This document shows positions 1 through 7,272 of a DNA stretch of 57,010 nucleotides, piece after piece (positions within the stretch are counted from its first letter, which is position 1; each line of letters starts with the position of its first letter). The notes under the pieces were generated by a model. That model saw only the letters and a list, made by a program, of their open reading frames with translations, made no database searches and was not told the origin of the DNA. The position numbers were made by a program, and so were the translations under genes. The stretch comes from Akkermansia muciniphila (lineage in GTDB: Bacteria > Verrucomicrobiota > Verrucomicrobiia > Verrucomicrobiales > V1-33): contig CALQSQ010000027.1 in NCBI GenBank assembly GCA_943333275.1, positions 1 through 57,010 on the forward strand. Direction: 5' to 3'.

Positions 1-633
1 GAAAATCTTCGGCAGAAAATGCTCCTGAAACGCCTCCAGACGCGTGGTGGACTCGCGCAATTTCTCCGCCACATGCTCCGGGGTCGGCTTGGCAGCCGGG
101 ATGGTGGCTGTTTCGGCTTGCAGCATTTTGGCAAAGATTGGGTAGCCCTTGAAGGCCGTGGTGGCTTTTTTGAAAAGTCCTTTGAGCTGCTTCTGCTGCT
201 CCCCCAACGCACTGGAAGTTTCGGAAAGCGTATCCTTGGCAGCCTGCTTGGCCGAGCCAACCTCACGCTCCAGGCGGATGCGCTGCATCTGTAGTTTTCC
301 CAGCCAGCGCCCGCGCGCCTGTTCGATGCGCCTTGGCAGGCTGCGGATGCTTTGCGTCTGGGCGCGCTCCACGGCTTCGTGAAATTTGCGATAGCGTGCC
401 TTCAACCGGTCGGCCTCCTCATGCATCCTTGCATCCAGGGCCTGGATTTGTTTCTCCAGTTTCTCGGTCACATCCTGCGCGGTGACGGAATGCTTGCGAT
501 TGGCCTTGTAGCGGTGATTGCGCCAGTCAGTGACGAGTTGCGCCTCCTTTTGGGAGAATTCCTGTGCGGTGCGTTCCAGGCGGTGCAGCAGTTCGACGCT
601 GCGGCTGACTCTTAAATCCGTTTCGTTATTCAC
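1..633 (-). CDS. Coiled-coil N-terminal region of a large protein, truncated by the window edge (possible FtsK/SpoIIIE-type ATPase)
   Basis: The minus strand stays open from a GTG at 633-631 to base 1 (211 codons), so the gene continues to the left. The GTG lies inside the end of the preceding gene, whose stop is at 626-628, an 8-base overlap that suggests translational coupling. The visible part is almost all charged helix. It starts V/M-NNETDLRVSRSVELLHRL and has long Glu/Lys/Arg/Gln heptad-like stretches to about residue 130, then a segment near residues 150-175 containing LKGLFKKATTAFKGYP. No signal peptide, membrane segment or ATPase motif is visible. It is the fourth gene of an operon with two WXG100-like proteins. 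From that context I infer that the missing part could be an FtsK/SpoIIIE ATPase, but this cannot be shown here. It could equally be a structural coiled-coil protein. Confidence 0.6.
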   Translation of the reverse strand, partial: MNNETDLRVSRSVELLHRLERTAQEFSQKEAQLVTDWRNHRYKANRKHSVTAQDVTEKLEKQIQALDARMHEEADRLKARYRKFHEAVERAQTQSIRSLPRRIEQARGRWLGKLQMQRIRLEREVGSAKQAAKDTLSETSSALGEQQKQLKGLFKKATTAFKGYPIFAKMLQAETATIPAAKPTPEHVAEKLRESTTRLEAFQEHFLPKIF

Positions 634-838
634 AATCGTGTCTGACCTTTCTGATGAGGGCGTCTAGTTCTTCCATGATCGGACCGGCGGTTGAGACCAT
701 GGTGGGGAGGGATTCCAGATAGCGATGGGCGAACTGATCGCTCTTCACATCGCGCCAGGACTGGCGCGTCTCCGCCCAGGCGGTTTGCAGGTCCTTGGTG
801 GCCTGGGAAAGGGTGTTGGCACTTTGGGCAAGGCTCAT
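626..838 (-). CDS. Small WXG100-like helical protein (70 aa)
   Basis: This is a 70-residue, all-helical, polar protein with no signal peptide. Residues 28-40 read WRDVKSDQFAHRY. The W, D (+2), F (+8), A (+9) and aromatic (+12) match the spacing in the 90-aa protein at 1381-1653 (W43, D45, F51, A52, F55). WXG100/ESAT-6 proteins are about 100-aa helical hairpins with a W-x-G turn; here the Gly position is Asp. The start codon overlaps the upstream stop as ATGA (835-838), and the next gene starts inside this one, so the operon is very tight. It could be a second small substrate or chaperone of an ESX-like system, or simply a small partner of the neighbouring coiled-coil proteins. The family assignment is by pattern only. 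Confidence 0.6.
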   Translation of the reverse strand: MSLAQSANTLSQATKDLQTAWAETRQSWRDVKSDQFAHRYLESLPTMVSTAGPIMEELDALIRKVRHDCE

Positions 839-1368
839 GGGGGTGGGGTGGGTTCGGATTCCGGGACTGGTGGGAGGGCGGCTTCTGCGGCGGTGAAGGC
901 GCTGCCGGCATAGGATTCAAGGGTTTTCTGAGCCTCCACCAGATAGGCGCTGGCCATGGGTAGGTCATGATCGAGAAACTGTCGCAAGCGCTCCAGCCTC
1001 CGCACCATTGGATCGGCCATGCGTTCGAACTCGCGGCCCCAGTGTTTGATAAGGCGGATTTTTTCCTCCGCCTCCTGCATGTCGCGCTTGGCCTTGCGGA
1101 CGGCGTTTTCCTGCACGGTGGTATTGTCGCGCAGCGACGAGAACTTGGCGGTGAGCAATTCCTGGGTGACGCGGTCCAGCACTTTCTGACGGCGCTTGAT
1201 CTGCATCTCCCAGAACTGGCGCTGCTCGCCGATCAGCCATGTGTGGGTGCGGCGCACTTCATCGCCCGCGTGGTCAAGACTGCGGCGCGACTTGGTGAGA
1301 AAAATCACCAGGCATGCCCGAAACCGCTCGAGCACCTCAACCGATGTAATTTTGGCCTGTTCCCCCAT
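835..1368 (-). CDS. Helical coiled-coil protein of the WXG100-like operon (177 aa)
   Basis: This is a soluble, strongly helical protein of unknown function. Residues about 45-150 are charged and heptad-like, with HWGREFERMADPMVRRLERL within it. The C-terminus is a short Pro-rich tail (PPVPESEPTPPP). There is no signal peptide, membrane segment or Cys cluster. It starts 12 bases after the stop of the WXG100-like gene and overlaps the next gene by ATGA, so it belongs to the same transcript. The size and helical content would suit a scaffold, a chaperone or a larger WXG-superfamily (LXG-like) partner, but no diagnostic motif is visible. I do not recognise a named family. Confidence 0.65.
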   Translation of the reverse strand: MGEQAKITSVEVLERFRACLVIFLTKSRRSLDHAGDEVRRTHTWLIGEQRQFWEMQIKRRQKVLDRVTQELLTAKFSSLRDNTTVQENAVRKAKRDMQEAEEKIRLIKHWGREFERMADPMVRRLERLRQFLDHDLPMASAYLVEAQKTLESYAGSAFTAAEAALPPVPESEPTPPP

Positions 1369-1380
1369 GATGTCCGGCGG

Positions 1381-1653
1381 CTAGCGTTGGCCGAGATATT
1401 CCTCGATGCGCTGGGCCTTGCGCAGCAGGAATGGGGTGTGTTTTTCAGAGAGTTCGACAAACTTTTTCAGGCCTTTCATCGTGACTACGAATTCCTCCGC
1501 GAACTTCTCGTGCTCCTGATCCTGCCAGGTGCCGCTCAGGGCCACAAAGCGGGCATGGAGCGCCGCGGCCTTGGCCTGCACATCGTCATTGAAGCGTTTC
1601 AACTCCTTGGCGAAGCGACGCACTTCCTCGGGATCCATGATGGCTTGGGACAT
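1381..1653 (-). CDS. WXG100-family-like protein, first gene of the operon (90 aa)
   Basis: I chose the ATG at 1653 (MSQAIMDPEEVRRFAKELKR). The reading frame is open to 1851, but that extension is not protein-like. The resulting 90 residues match the usual WXG100/ESAT-6 size. The protein looks like two amphipathic helices (about 5-38 and 48-88) joined by a turn, SGTWQDQEHEKF (W43, D45). The classic W-x-G is W-x-D here, a variation I would expect the fold to tolerate. Known WXG100 proteins are secreted as dimers by ESX/type VII systems driven by FtsK/SpoIIIE ATPases. There is no signal peptide, as expected for that route. Three more small or coiled-coil genes follow with 12-base or overlapping spacing. 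The fold-level call is fairly convincing; the secretion role is inferred. Confidence 0.7.
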   Translation of the reverse strand: MSQAIMDPEEVRRFAKELKRFNDDVQAKAAALHARFVALSGTWQDQEHEKFAEEFVVTMKGLKKFVELSEKHTPFLLRKAQRIEEYLGQR

Positions 1654-1815
1654 AGTGGGAGTAGGGTGGAGAGTGTGGGAAAAGCGGTCTGCATGGCCGC
1701 GAACGAAGCATTCTATATCCGACATTTCGGGAACGGAAATGGCAAATCTCAGGAAATGTCGCACGGGTGGGAAAGCATCCCGGCCCGGGCAGCGGGAACT
1801 GTCCGTGGATTCGTA

Positions 1816-1844
1816 TTGCCAATCCCCATGAGGACTCTGATACA
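1816..1844 (+). promoter_or_regulatory. Weak sigma70-like promoter candidate for the secreted hydrolase
   Basis: TTGCCA (1816-1821) is followed after 17 bases by GATACA (1839-1844), about 40 bases before the ATG at 1885. The -35 matches 5 of 6 consensus positions and the -10 only 3 of 6. The 231-base divergent region 1654-1884 must also hold the promoter of the minus-strand WXG100-like operon, which I could not pick out. Confidence 0.25.
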
Positions 1845-1884
1845 CTGCCACCGCATCCGTCCTTCACTATTTTTCCATCACATC

Positions 1885-4176
1885 ATGAAATGCATCCCCA
1901 TATCGCTCGTGGCGAGCCTCCTCGCCGTGTTGTTCCACCCCTGCCCGGTGTCTGGTGCCGAAGGGGATCCCGCCCCGCTGCCGGGCACCCAGCCGCTTAC
2001 GCTGGAGGGCGATATTACTTCACTACTGGTGGATGGAGTGGACAAATTCCTGCTACGCGAAACCGAGCGGTCGGTGGAGCGCCGGGCGGCTTACTGGCAT
2101 CGTGATTTTACCTCTGCTGAAGCCTATGCGGCATCCGTCGAGCCGAATCGCCAGCGTCTGGCGTTTATTCTTGGCGCGAGGGATGCGCGGGTGGAGGCGC
2201 CGGAATTGGAAATGGTTTCGGCGGTGGGCCAGGAACCGGTGGTGGGGAAGGGGACGAATTACGAGATTCGCACCGTTCGCTGGCTGGCCTTTGGAAATGT
2301 GCATGGGGAGGGTCTGCTGCTGACTCCCACCGGTCGCGATCCTGTGGCCAATCTCATCGCGATTCCCGATGCCTCGCAAACGCCCGAACAGCTCTGCGGG
2401 CTGCAGGAGGGCATTCCAACCGAATCCCAATACGCCCGCCGTCTGGCGGAAAGCGGATGCCGGGTGCTGATCCCGGTGATCATCGATCGCAATCTGGGCC
2501 CGCATCTGGGTCGGGCCCGCATCAGTGCCCGCCAGTTTCTCTACAACGCGGCATTTGAACTAGGCCGGCATCTCATCGGATATGAAGTGCAGAAGGTTCT
2601 GGCTGCGGTGGATTGGTTTGCCGGACATGATGCGAAGCGGCCCATCGGCGTCATGGGCTGGGGCGATGGTGGAATGCTGGCGTTTTATGCCGCAGCTCTG
2701 GATCGGCGCATTGGCAGCGTCTGCGTGAGCGGGTATTTCGGGGATCGCAACCACCTCTGGGAGGAGCCGATTGATCGCAACGTGTTTGGGCTCCTGGAAC
2801 AATTCGGCGATGCGGAAACAGCCAGCCTGATTGCCCCGCGCCGCCTGGTTATTGAAGCAGCCCGCGCCCCGGAGTTCACGATGACGACGAAGGAGGGCGG
2901 AGCGCCTGGCCGCGTCGTCACGCCCGCGAGGGAGGCGGTCGAAAAGGAAATCGCCCGTGCGCGTGCGCTGGTGCAGGGATTGCAACCTGCGGATTCGTTG
3001 CAATTGGTCGTCAGTGGTGATGGGACGGGACCGTTTGGAAGCGAGCCAGCGCTGAAGGCCTTTCTCAATTCCATTCCTCTCGCGGCCTCCGCCGGTGCTC
3101 CCAAACTCCAGCGGCCTGTGGAAAATCCCGCCGCGAGACAACTGCGGCAGCTTGAAGAAATGGACCGGCACACCCAGCGCCTGCTCAGCATTAGCCCGGT
3201 GACACGACGCGAATTCATGAAGAACCAGGACGCGAAATCACCGGAGGCTTTTGCAGAGAGCAACAAATGGTATCGCAACTATTTCTCCGAGGAGGTGATC
3301 GGGAAATTTAACGAATCCGTCCTGCCGCCCAATGTCCGCAGTCGCAAGGCATACGACGAGGAAAAATGGATCGGTTATGAAGTGGTCATGGATGTCTTTC
3401 CGGATGTCATGGCCTACGGAATTCTGTTGCTGCCACGCGACCTCAAGCCTGGTGAAAAGCGCCCGGTGGTCGTGTGTCAGCACGGGCTCGAAGGACGACC
3501 GCAGGACATTGTGAAAGGCAATCATGAGGCGTATCACGATTTTGCCTCGAAACTGGCCGAGCGAGGATTCATCACCTTTGCCCCGCAGAATCTTTATATT
3601 TTCACCGACCGCTTTCGCAGCCTGCAGCGCAAAAGCAATCCCCTCAAGAAGACGCTTTTCTCCACCATCGTTCCGCAGCACCAGCAGATCGTGGACTGGC
3701 TGCAAACGCTGCCCAATGTGGATCCCGAGCGCATTGCCTTCTATGGCCTGAGCTATGGCGGCAAGTCCGCGATGCGCATCCCGCCGCTGGTTCCCGATTA
3801 TGTGCTCTCCATCTGCTCGGCGGATTTCAATGAATGGGTGGGCAAGAATGCCGCCACGGCCGGAACCCTGGGTGGTTACAGTTACGTATGGGGCGGTGAA
3901 TACGAGATCTTCGAATTCGATCTCGGCAGCACCTTCAACTATGCGGAAATGGCATCGCTCATCGCCCCGCGCCCCTTCATGGTGGAGCGCGGCCATTTCG
4001 ACAACGTCGCCCCGGATGAGAGTGTGGCGTGGGAATTTGCGAAGGTGAAAAATCTCTACTCCGCCAGGCTGGGCATCGGGGATCGCTGTGAAATGGAAAC
4101 CTTCGTCGGCCCGCACACAATCAACGGTAAGGGGACGTTCGATTTCCTTCACAAGCACCTCAACTGGCCTAAATAG
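1885..4176 (+). CDS. Secreted two-domain alpha/beta hydrolase (acetyl-xylan-esterase/dienelactone-hydrolase-like), N-terminal domain lacking the nucleophile Ser
   Basis: This is a 763-aa exported protein. I start it at the ATG at 1885 because MKCIPISLVASLLAVLFHPC followed by PVSGAE is a clear signal peptide; the upstream open frame is antisense to the WXG100-like operon. There are two alpha/beta-hydrolase-like halves. In the first, the nucleophile elbow reads GWGDGG (residues 258-263), with Asp where a Ser is expected. The second has an intact elbow GLSYGG (Ser623), a plausible acid in HFDNVAPDES, and a His in GPHTING (His744). The second half therefore looks catalytic, probably on esters of plant or algal polysaccharides, while the first looks like a pseudo-enzyme. 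The substrate is not readable from sequence. The gene is single, with a 103-base gap to the next one. Confidence 0.85.
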   Translation: MKCIPISLVASLLAVLFHPCPVSGAEGDPAPLPGTQPLTLEGDITSLLVDGVDKFLLRETERSVERRAAYWHRDFTSAEAYAASVEPNRQRLAFILGARDARVEAPELEMVSAVGQEPVVGKGTNYEIRTVRWLAFGNVHGEGLLLTPTGRDPVANLIAIPDASQTPEQLCGLQEGIPTESQYARRLAESGCRVLIPVIIDRNLGPHLGRARISARQFLYNAAFELGRHLIGYEVQKVLAAVDWFAGHDAKRPIGVMGWGDGGMLAFYAAALDRRIGSVCVSGYFGDRNHLWEEPIDRNVFGLLEQFGDAETASLIAPRRLVIEAARAPEFTMTTKEGGAPGRVVTPAREAVEKEIARARALVQGLQPADSLQLVVSGDGTGPFGSEPALKAFLNSIPLAASAGAPKLQRPVENPAARQLRQLEEMDRHTQRLLSISPVTRREFMKNQDAKSPEAFAESNKWYRNYFSEEVIGKFNESVLPPNVRSRKAYDEEKWIGYEVVMDVFPDVMAYGILLLPRDLKPGEKRPVVVCQHGLEGRPQDIVKGNHEAYHDFASKLAERGFITFAPQNLYIFTDRFRSLQRKSNPLKKTLFSTIVPQHQQIVDWLQTLPNVDPERIAFYGLSYGGKSAMRIPPLVPDYVLSICSADFNEWVGKNAATAGTLGGYSYVWGGEYEIFEFDLGSTFNYAEMASLIAPRPFMVERGHFDNVAPDESVAWEFAKVKNLYSARLGIGDRCEMETFVGPHTINGKGTFDFLHKHLNWPK

Positions 4177-4279
4177 TCCGCCATCTCCCGCCGTGCCTTC
4201 CTGCTTGTGGGTTCGGCGGAACGCTGTTTGATACGGACAGCGCGTATCAACGCCTTTTCCACAAAATCAAATTCACGTC

Positions 4280-5956
4280 ATGCCCGCCGCCAACCTGCCT
4301 CCCTGGTCTGCCGAACTCATTTCCCTCTACGAAAGTCATGCAGCCAACCAGTTCATCCTGCATGGCAATGTGCAGGATCTCATGCCCATTCCTGCGGCGA
4401 CAGGGACGGATGGCCGGCTGGGCAGCATGGACGATTTCCTTATGGAAATCATGCTGCCGGGATTCGATGTCGTGCTGACTTATGATCTCGGGAACGGCCT
4501 GCGGGTGACAAAGGGACAGAAACAATTTTCCACCTGGCCGAGCGCCCCGGCCGGCAGTGCCATGCCGAGGGCTCCGCGCGATGCGGTTGATTTTCTCACC
4601 CATTACATCCGCTACGCCTCCAACCTCCGCCGCGTGAAAGGCGAGCAAATCAAGATCGCCTTCATCCTCAAGGACGCGGCGCTTTCGCTTCCGGCCATGC
4701 AGACTGGTCTCAGCTATGATTTAAATGCCACGGCCCTTCTCGTAAAAGGCTGGGCGTCCGACACACTGCTCACCGAGCACCCGTTTGCTTCCTTTCTCGT
4801 GACGGAAAATTTGCTCGACCTGCACCCCATGCTGAGCCGCGATACCCGCAGTGCCAACATCCGGGTGCCGCTGCCATCACCGGAATCGCTGACCCAGGTT
4901 TTCCGCACACTGCTGCCGCTGCATCCCATCGCCCTGGGAAATTACCGCGACAAATTGGAGCAACCCGCCGCGCAGCTCGCCGGCGCCACCCTCGTTTCCA
5001 TCCAAAGCCTGTTGCGGACCAAAGAGCACGCGAAGGAGCCGATCAAGGACAACGATCTGGCGCAGTTGAAAAAGGAACTGGTGGAAAAAGACTGCCAGGA
5101 CCTCATCGAATTTATCGAACCCACGCGCACGCTCAATGACATGCACGGCCAGGAGGCGCTCAAGGAATGGCTGCGGGAGGATTTCCAACTCTGGAAGGAC
5201 AATCAGCTGGAGGCCATGCCGATGGGCTATCTGCTTTGCGGACCGGTGGGCACCGGCAAGACCTACATGGTGGAATGCCTCGCGGGGGAGGCGGGAGTTC
5301 CGGTCGTCAAAATGAAAAATTTCCGCGACCGCTGGGTTGGCAGCACCGAGGGCAATCTGGAGAAAATTTTCCGGCTGATCTCAGCTCTCGGCCGCTGCTT
5401 CGTCTTCATCGATGAGGCCGACCAGGCACTGGGCAAGCGCAACGTGGATGGCGACTCCGGGGTGGGCGGCCGCGTTTATTCAATGATGGCCAAGGAAATG
5501 AGCGATTCCTCCAAGCGCGGCAAGGTGATTTGGATTCTTGCCAGCAGCCGGCCCGACCTGATTGAAGTGGATTTGAAACGCCCGGGGCGTGTGGATGTAA
5601 AAATTCCGCTCTTCCCCACCTCCACACCGCAGGAAGGCTTCAACTTAATCCGTGCCCTCTGCAAAAAGAAACAGGCACCCATTCCGGAAACTGCCTTCGA
5701 GGCCATCAAAGACCAGATCCCCAACTGGCTCACCCCAGGCGCTGCCGAAACCCTGGCAGTGAAGGTTTTCCGCATGACCAAGACAAAAGGCATCCCGGCG
5801 GAAACCGCTCTGGCTGCGGCCTTGAAGGACTATCAGGCCCCGGTTTCCCACGATATCATGGAATTTCAAATCGGCCTCGCCGTGGCCGAGGCCAGCGACC
5901 TGACGTTCGTGCCTGAGACCTTCAGGACGCTTGCGGGAACGTCCGCGGGGCGCTGA
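4280..5956 (+). CDS. AAA+ family ATPase with an unusual N-terminal domain
   Basis: This is a 558-aa cytosolic protein with no signal or membrane segment. The C-terminal half is a standard AAA+ module: Walker A GPVGTGKT (about 319-326), Walker B CFVFIDEAD (about 373-381), sensor-1 region WILASSRPD (about 418) and Arg-finger region LKRPGRVD (about 433), as in the FtsH/CDC48/katanin clade. Residues 1-240 start LPPWSAELISLYESHAANQF and look like a degenerate P-loop or other specialised domain with no Walker motif. The substrate is unknown. The gene stands alone and converges on the outer-membrane protein gene. EccA, the AAA+ ATPase of mycobacterial ESX loci, comes to mind because of the nearby WXG100-like operon, but orientation and distance do not support a shared operon. 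Confidence 0.85.
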   Translation: MPAANLPPWSAELISLYESHAANQFILHGNVQDLMPIPAATGTDGRLGSMDDFLMEIMLPGFDVVLTYDLGNGLRVTKGQKQFSTWPSAPAGSAMPRAPRDAVDFLTHYIRYASNLRRVKGEQIKIAFILKDAALSLPAMQTGLSYDLNATALLVKGWASDTLLTEHPFASFLVTENLLDLHPMLSRDTRSANIRVPLPSPESLTQVFRTLLPLHPIALGNYRDKLEQPAAQLAGATLVSIQSLLRTKEHAKEPIKDNDLAQLKKELVEKDCQDLIEFIEPTRTLNDMHGQEALKEWLREDFQLWKDNQLEAMPMGYLLCGPVGTGKTYMVECLAGEAGVPVVKMKNFRDRWVGSTEGNLEKIFRLISALGRCFVFIDEADQALGKRNVDGDSGVGGRVYSMMAKEMSDSSKRGKVIWILASSRPDLIEVDLKRPGRVDVKIPLFPTSTPQEGFNLIRALCKKKQAPIPETAFEAIKDQIPNWLTPGAAETLAVKVFRMTKTKGIPAETALAAALKDYQAPVSHDIMEFQIGLAVAEASDLTFVPETFRTLAGTSAGR

Positions 5957-5986
5957 GCCTTGAACTTAAAAGCGCATCGCCGGTGT

Positions 5987-6574
5987 TTAGAATTTCAAAA
6001 CGATCGATCCCACAAACCCGTTCAGATTGCCCGGATCCACCTTCAGCCCGAAGGCTTCGACTTCGCCGAAATTATGGAACTCGTAGCCAAATCGGACGCC
6101 GAACCAGGAGGTGAAATCGAACTGCACACCCACACCCAGGCCGTAGGCAAAGACCCACTCATCGGCGCTGTATTTGTTGTTGTAGGAAAACGAGCGATCC
6201 TTGACTTTGACGCTGGAGCCCTGTCCGGAGACGCTGAGGTTGGCCGTGCCCAGGCTGCCTTCGACATAGCCTTTCAACCAGTCGCTCCCCAATGGCACGA
6301 GCAGGCGGGCAGCCAGAGCGCCTTCAAAAGTGTCGAGATTGGCGTCGCCCGAACCCAAGCCTTCGACATACGTCGCCTTGACGCCGAGAAATAAATCGAC
6401 GGGATGGTCGGCAAAGAGAATGCCAATTTCAGCGTTGAGGCCGTAACCGTTTTCCTCATCAAATTCAGTGCCGGAGTAGAGACTGGGGCCAACGCCGATT
6501 TGCAGGCCGGCTTGAGCCGGGATGGAGCAACAAGTCAGAAGCCCGGTGAGGAGGAGGATTTGGTTGAATTTCAT
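5987..6574 (-). CDS. Outer-membrane beta-barrel protein (OmpW/OmpA-barrel-like)
   Basis: This is a 195-aa protein with a signal peptide (MKFNQILLLTGLLTCCSIPA, then QAG). The mature part is built of alternating, Gly- and Tyr-rich strands (GLQIGVGPSLYSG, FAYGLGVGVQFDF, GVRFGYEFHNFG) and ends in hydrophobic-Phe (SIVLKF), the terminal signature recognised by the BAM machinery. The size fits an 8-strand barrel. It is divergent from the L,D-transpeptidase gene, and a promoter/palindrome lies between them. The function could be structural or a small pore; no specific ligand can be read. Confidence 0.8.
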   Translation of the reverse strand: MKFNQILLLTGLLTCCSIPAQAGLQIGVGPSLYSGTEFDEENGYGLNAEIGILFADHPVDLFLGVKATYVEGLGSGDANLDTFEGALAARLLVPLGSDWLKGYVEGSLGTANLSVSGQGSSVKVKDRSFSYNNKYSADEWVFAYGLGVGVQFDFTSWFGVRFGYEFHNFGEVEAFGLKVDPGNLNGFVGSIVLKF

Positions 6575-6603
6575 AAATGATTAAAGTATTTGAATATTTT
6601 GGA

Positions 6604-6634
6604 AATATAAACTATTTTTTGACTCTGTCAAAAA
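6604..6634 (-). promoter_or_regulatory. Sigma70-like promoter for the barrel gene overlapping a 19-bp perfect palindrome
   Basis: On the minus strand, TTGACA (complement of 6626-6631) and TATATT (complement of 6604-6609) are separated by 16 bases, about 30 bases upstream of the barrel gene's ATG at 6574. The -35 box sits inside TTTTTGACTCTGTCAAAAA (6616-6634), an 8-3-8 perfect inverted repeat. A dimeric regulator bound there would block this promoter and could also affect the divergent transpeptidase gene, which starts at 6652. Confidence 0.5.
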
Positions 6635-6651
6635 TTTACTCTTTTGTCCCG

Positions 6652-7206
6652 ATGTTGCCCCTTCTTCGCGCCGGAGCCACTCTCCTGCTTTTGTTCCTTG
6701 TCAGTTGCGCCAAGGATAACCGCTACCGCATGATCGTCAGCGCGGCGGATCAGCGCATGGCTGTCTTCGATCAGGATCAACCGCTGGCTTTTTTTAAAAT
6801 TTCCACTTCGAAATTCGCCCTCAGCGATTCCCCCGGCAGCAATGGCACGCCCTTGGGACGCATGGAGGTTGCGGAGAAAATCGGTGGAGGGCAGCCGCTG
6901 GGGATGAAATTCAGCAGTCGGCGGCCGACGGGTGAGATCGTGAGAGTCAATGCGCCCGGACGCGACCCCATTGTCACCCGGATCCTGTGGTTGCGGGGAT
7001 TGGAGGCGCAAAACCGCCACACCTACAGCCGCTTTATTTATATCCATGGGACTCCGGAAGAGCGGTTTCTGGGCTATCCCGCCAGTTATGGCTGTGTCCG
7101 GATGAGTTCCCGGGATGTGGCGTGGTTGTACAAGACGGTGGGAGTTGGGGCAAAAGTGCAGATCGTGCGCGAACCGCTGGCCTACCATCTTTTGCCGAAT
7201 CGCTGA
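6652..7206 (+). CDS. L,D-transpeptidase (YkuD domain) lipoprotein
   Basis: This 184-aa enzyme would form 3-3 crosslinks in peptidoglycan or attach proteins to it, in the periplasm. I chose the ATG at 6652 because it gives a lipoprotein signal, MLPLLRAGATLLLLFLVSC, with lipobox LVSC. The 25 extra codons of open frame upstream lie in the promoter region. The YkuD signature is complete: His132 in IHGTP and SYGCVR with nucleophile Cys148. There is no LysM or other wall-binding domain, so the protein is short for the family. It is divergent from the outer-membrane barrel gene, which suggests an envelope-related regulon. The catalytic residues make the family call firm; the exact substrate is open. 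Confidence 0.9.
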   Translation: MLPLLRAGATLLLLFLVSCAKDNRYRMIVSAADQRMAVFDQDQPLAFFKISTSKFALSDSPGSNGTPLGRMEVAEKIGGGQPLGMKFSSRRPTGEIVRVNAPGRDPIVTRILWLRGLEAQNRHTYSRFIYIHGTPEERFLGYPASYGCVRMSSRDVAWLYKTVGVGAKVQIVREPLAYHLLPNR

Positions 7207-7272
7207 AGATCATCCATTTTCAGTTTGCCGCGCTGACGCAGGGGACTTATGGGGGATTTCAAGTAAACACTC

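Noticed and set aside
967..1884. Upstream extension of the hydrolase reading frame (adds about 306 residues)
   Set aside because: It is exactly antisense to the tight WXG100-like operon, and a clear signal peptide begins at 1885.
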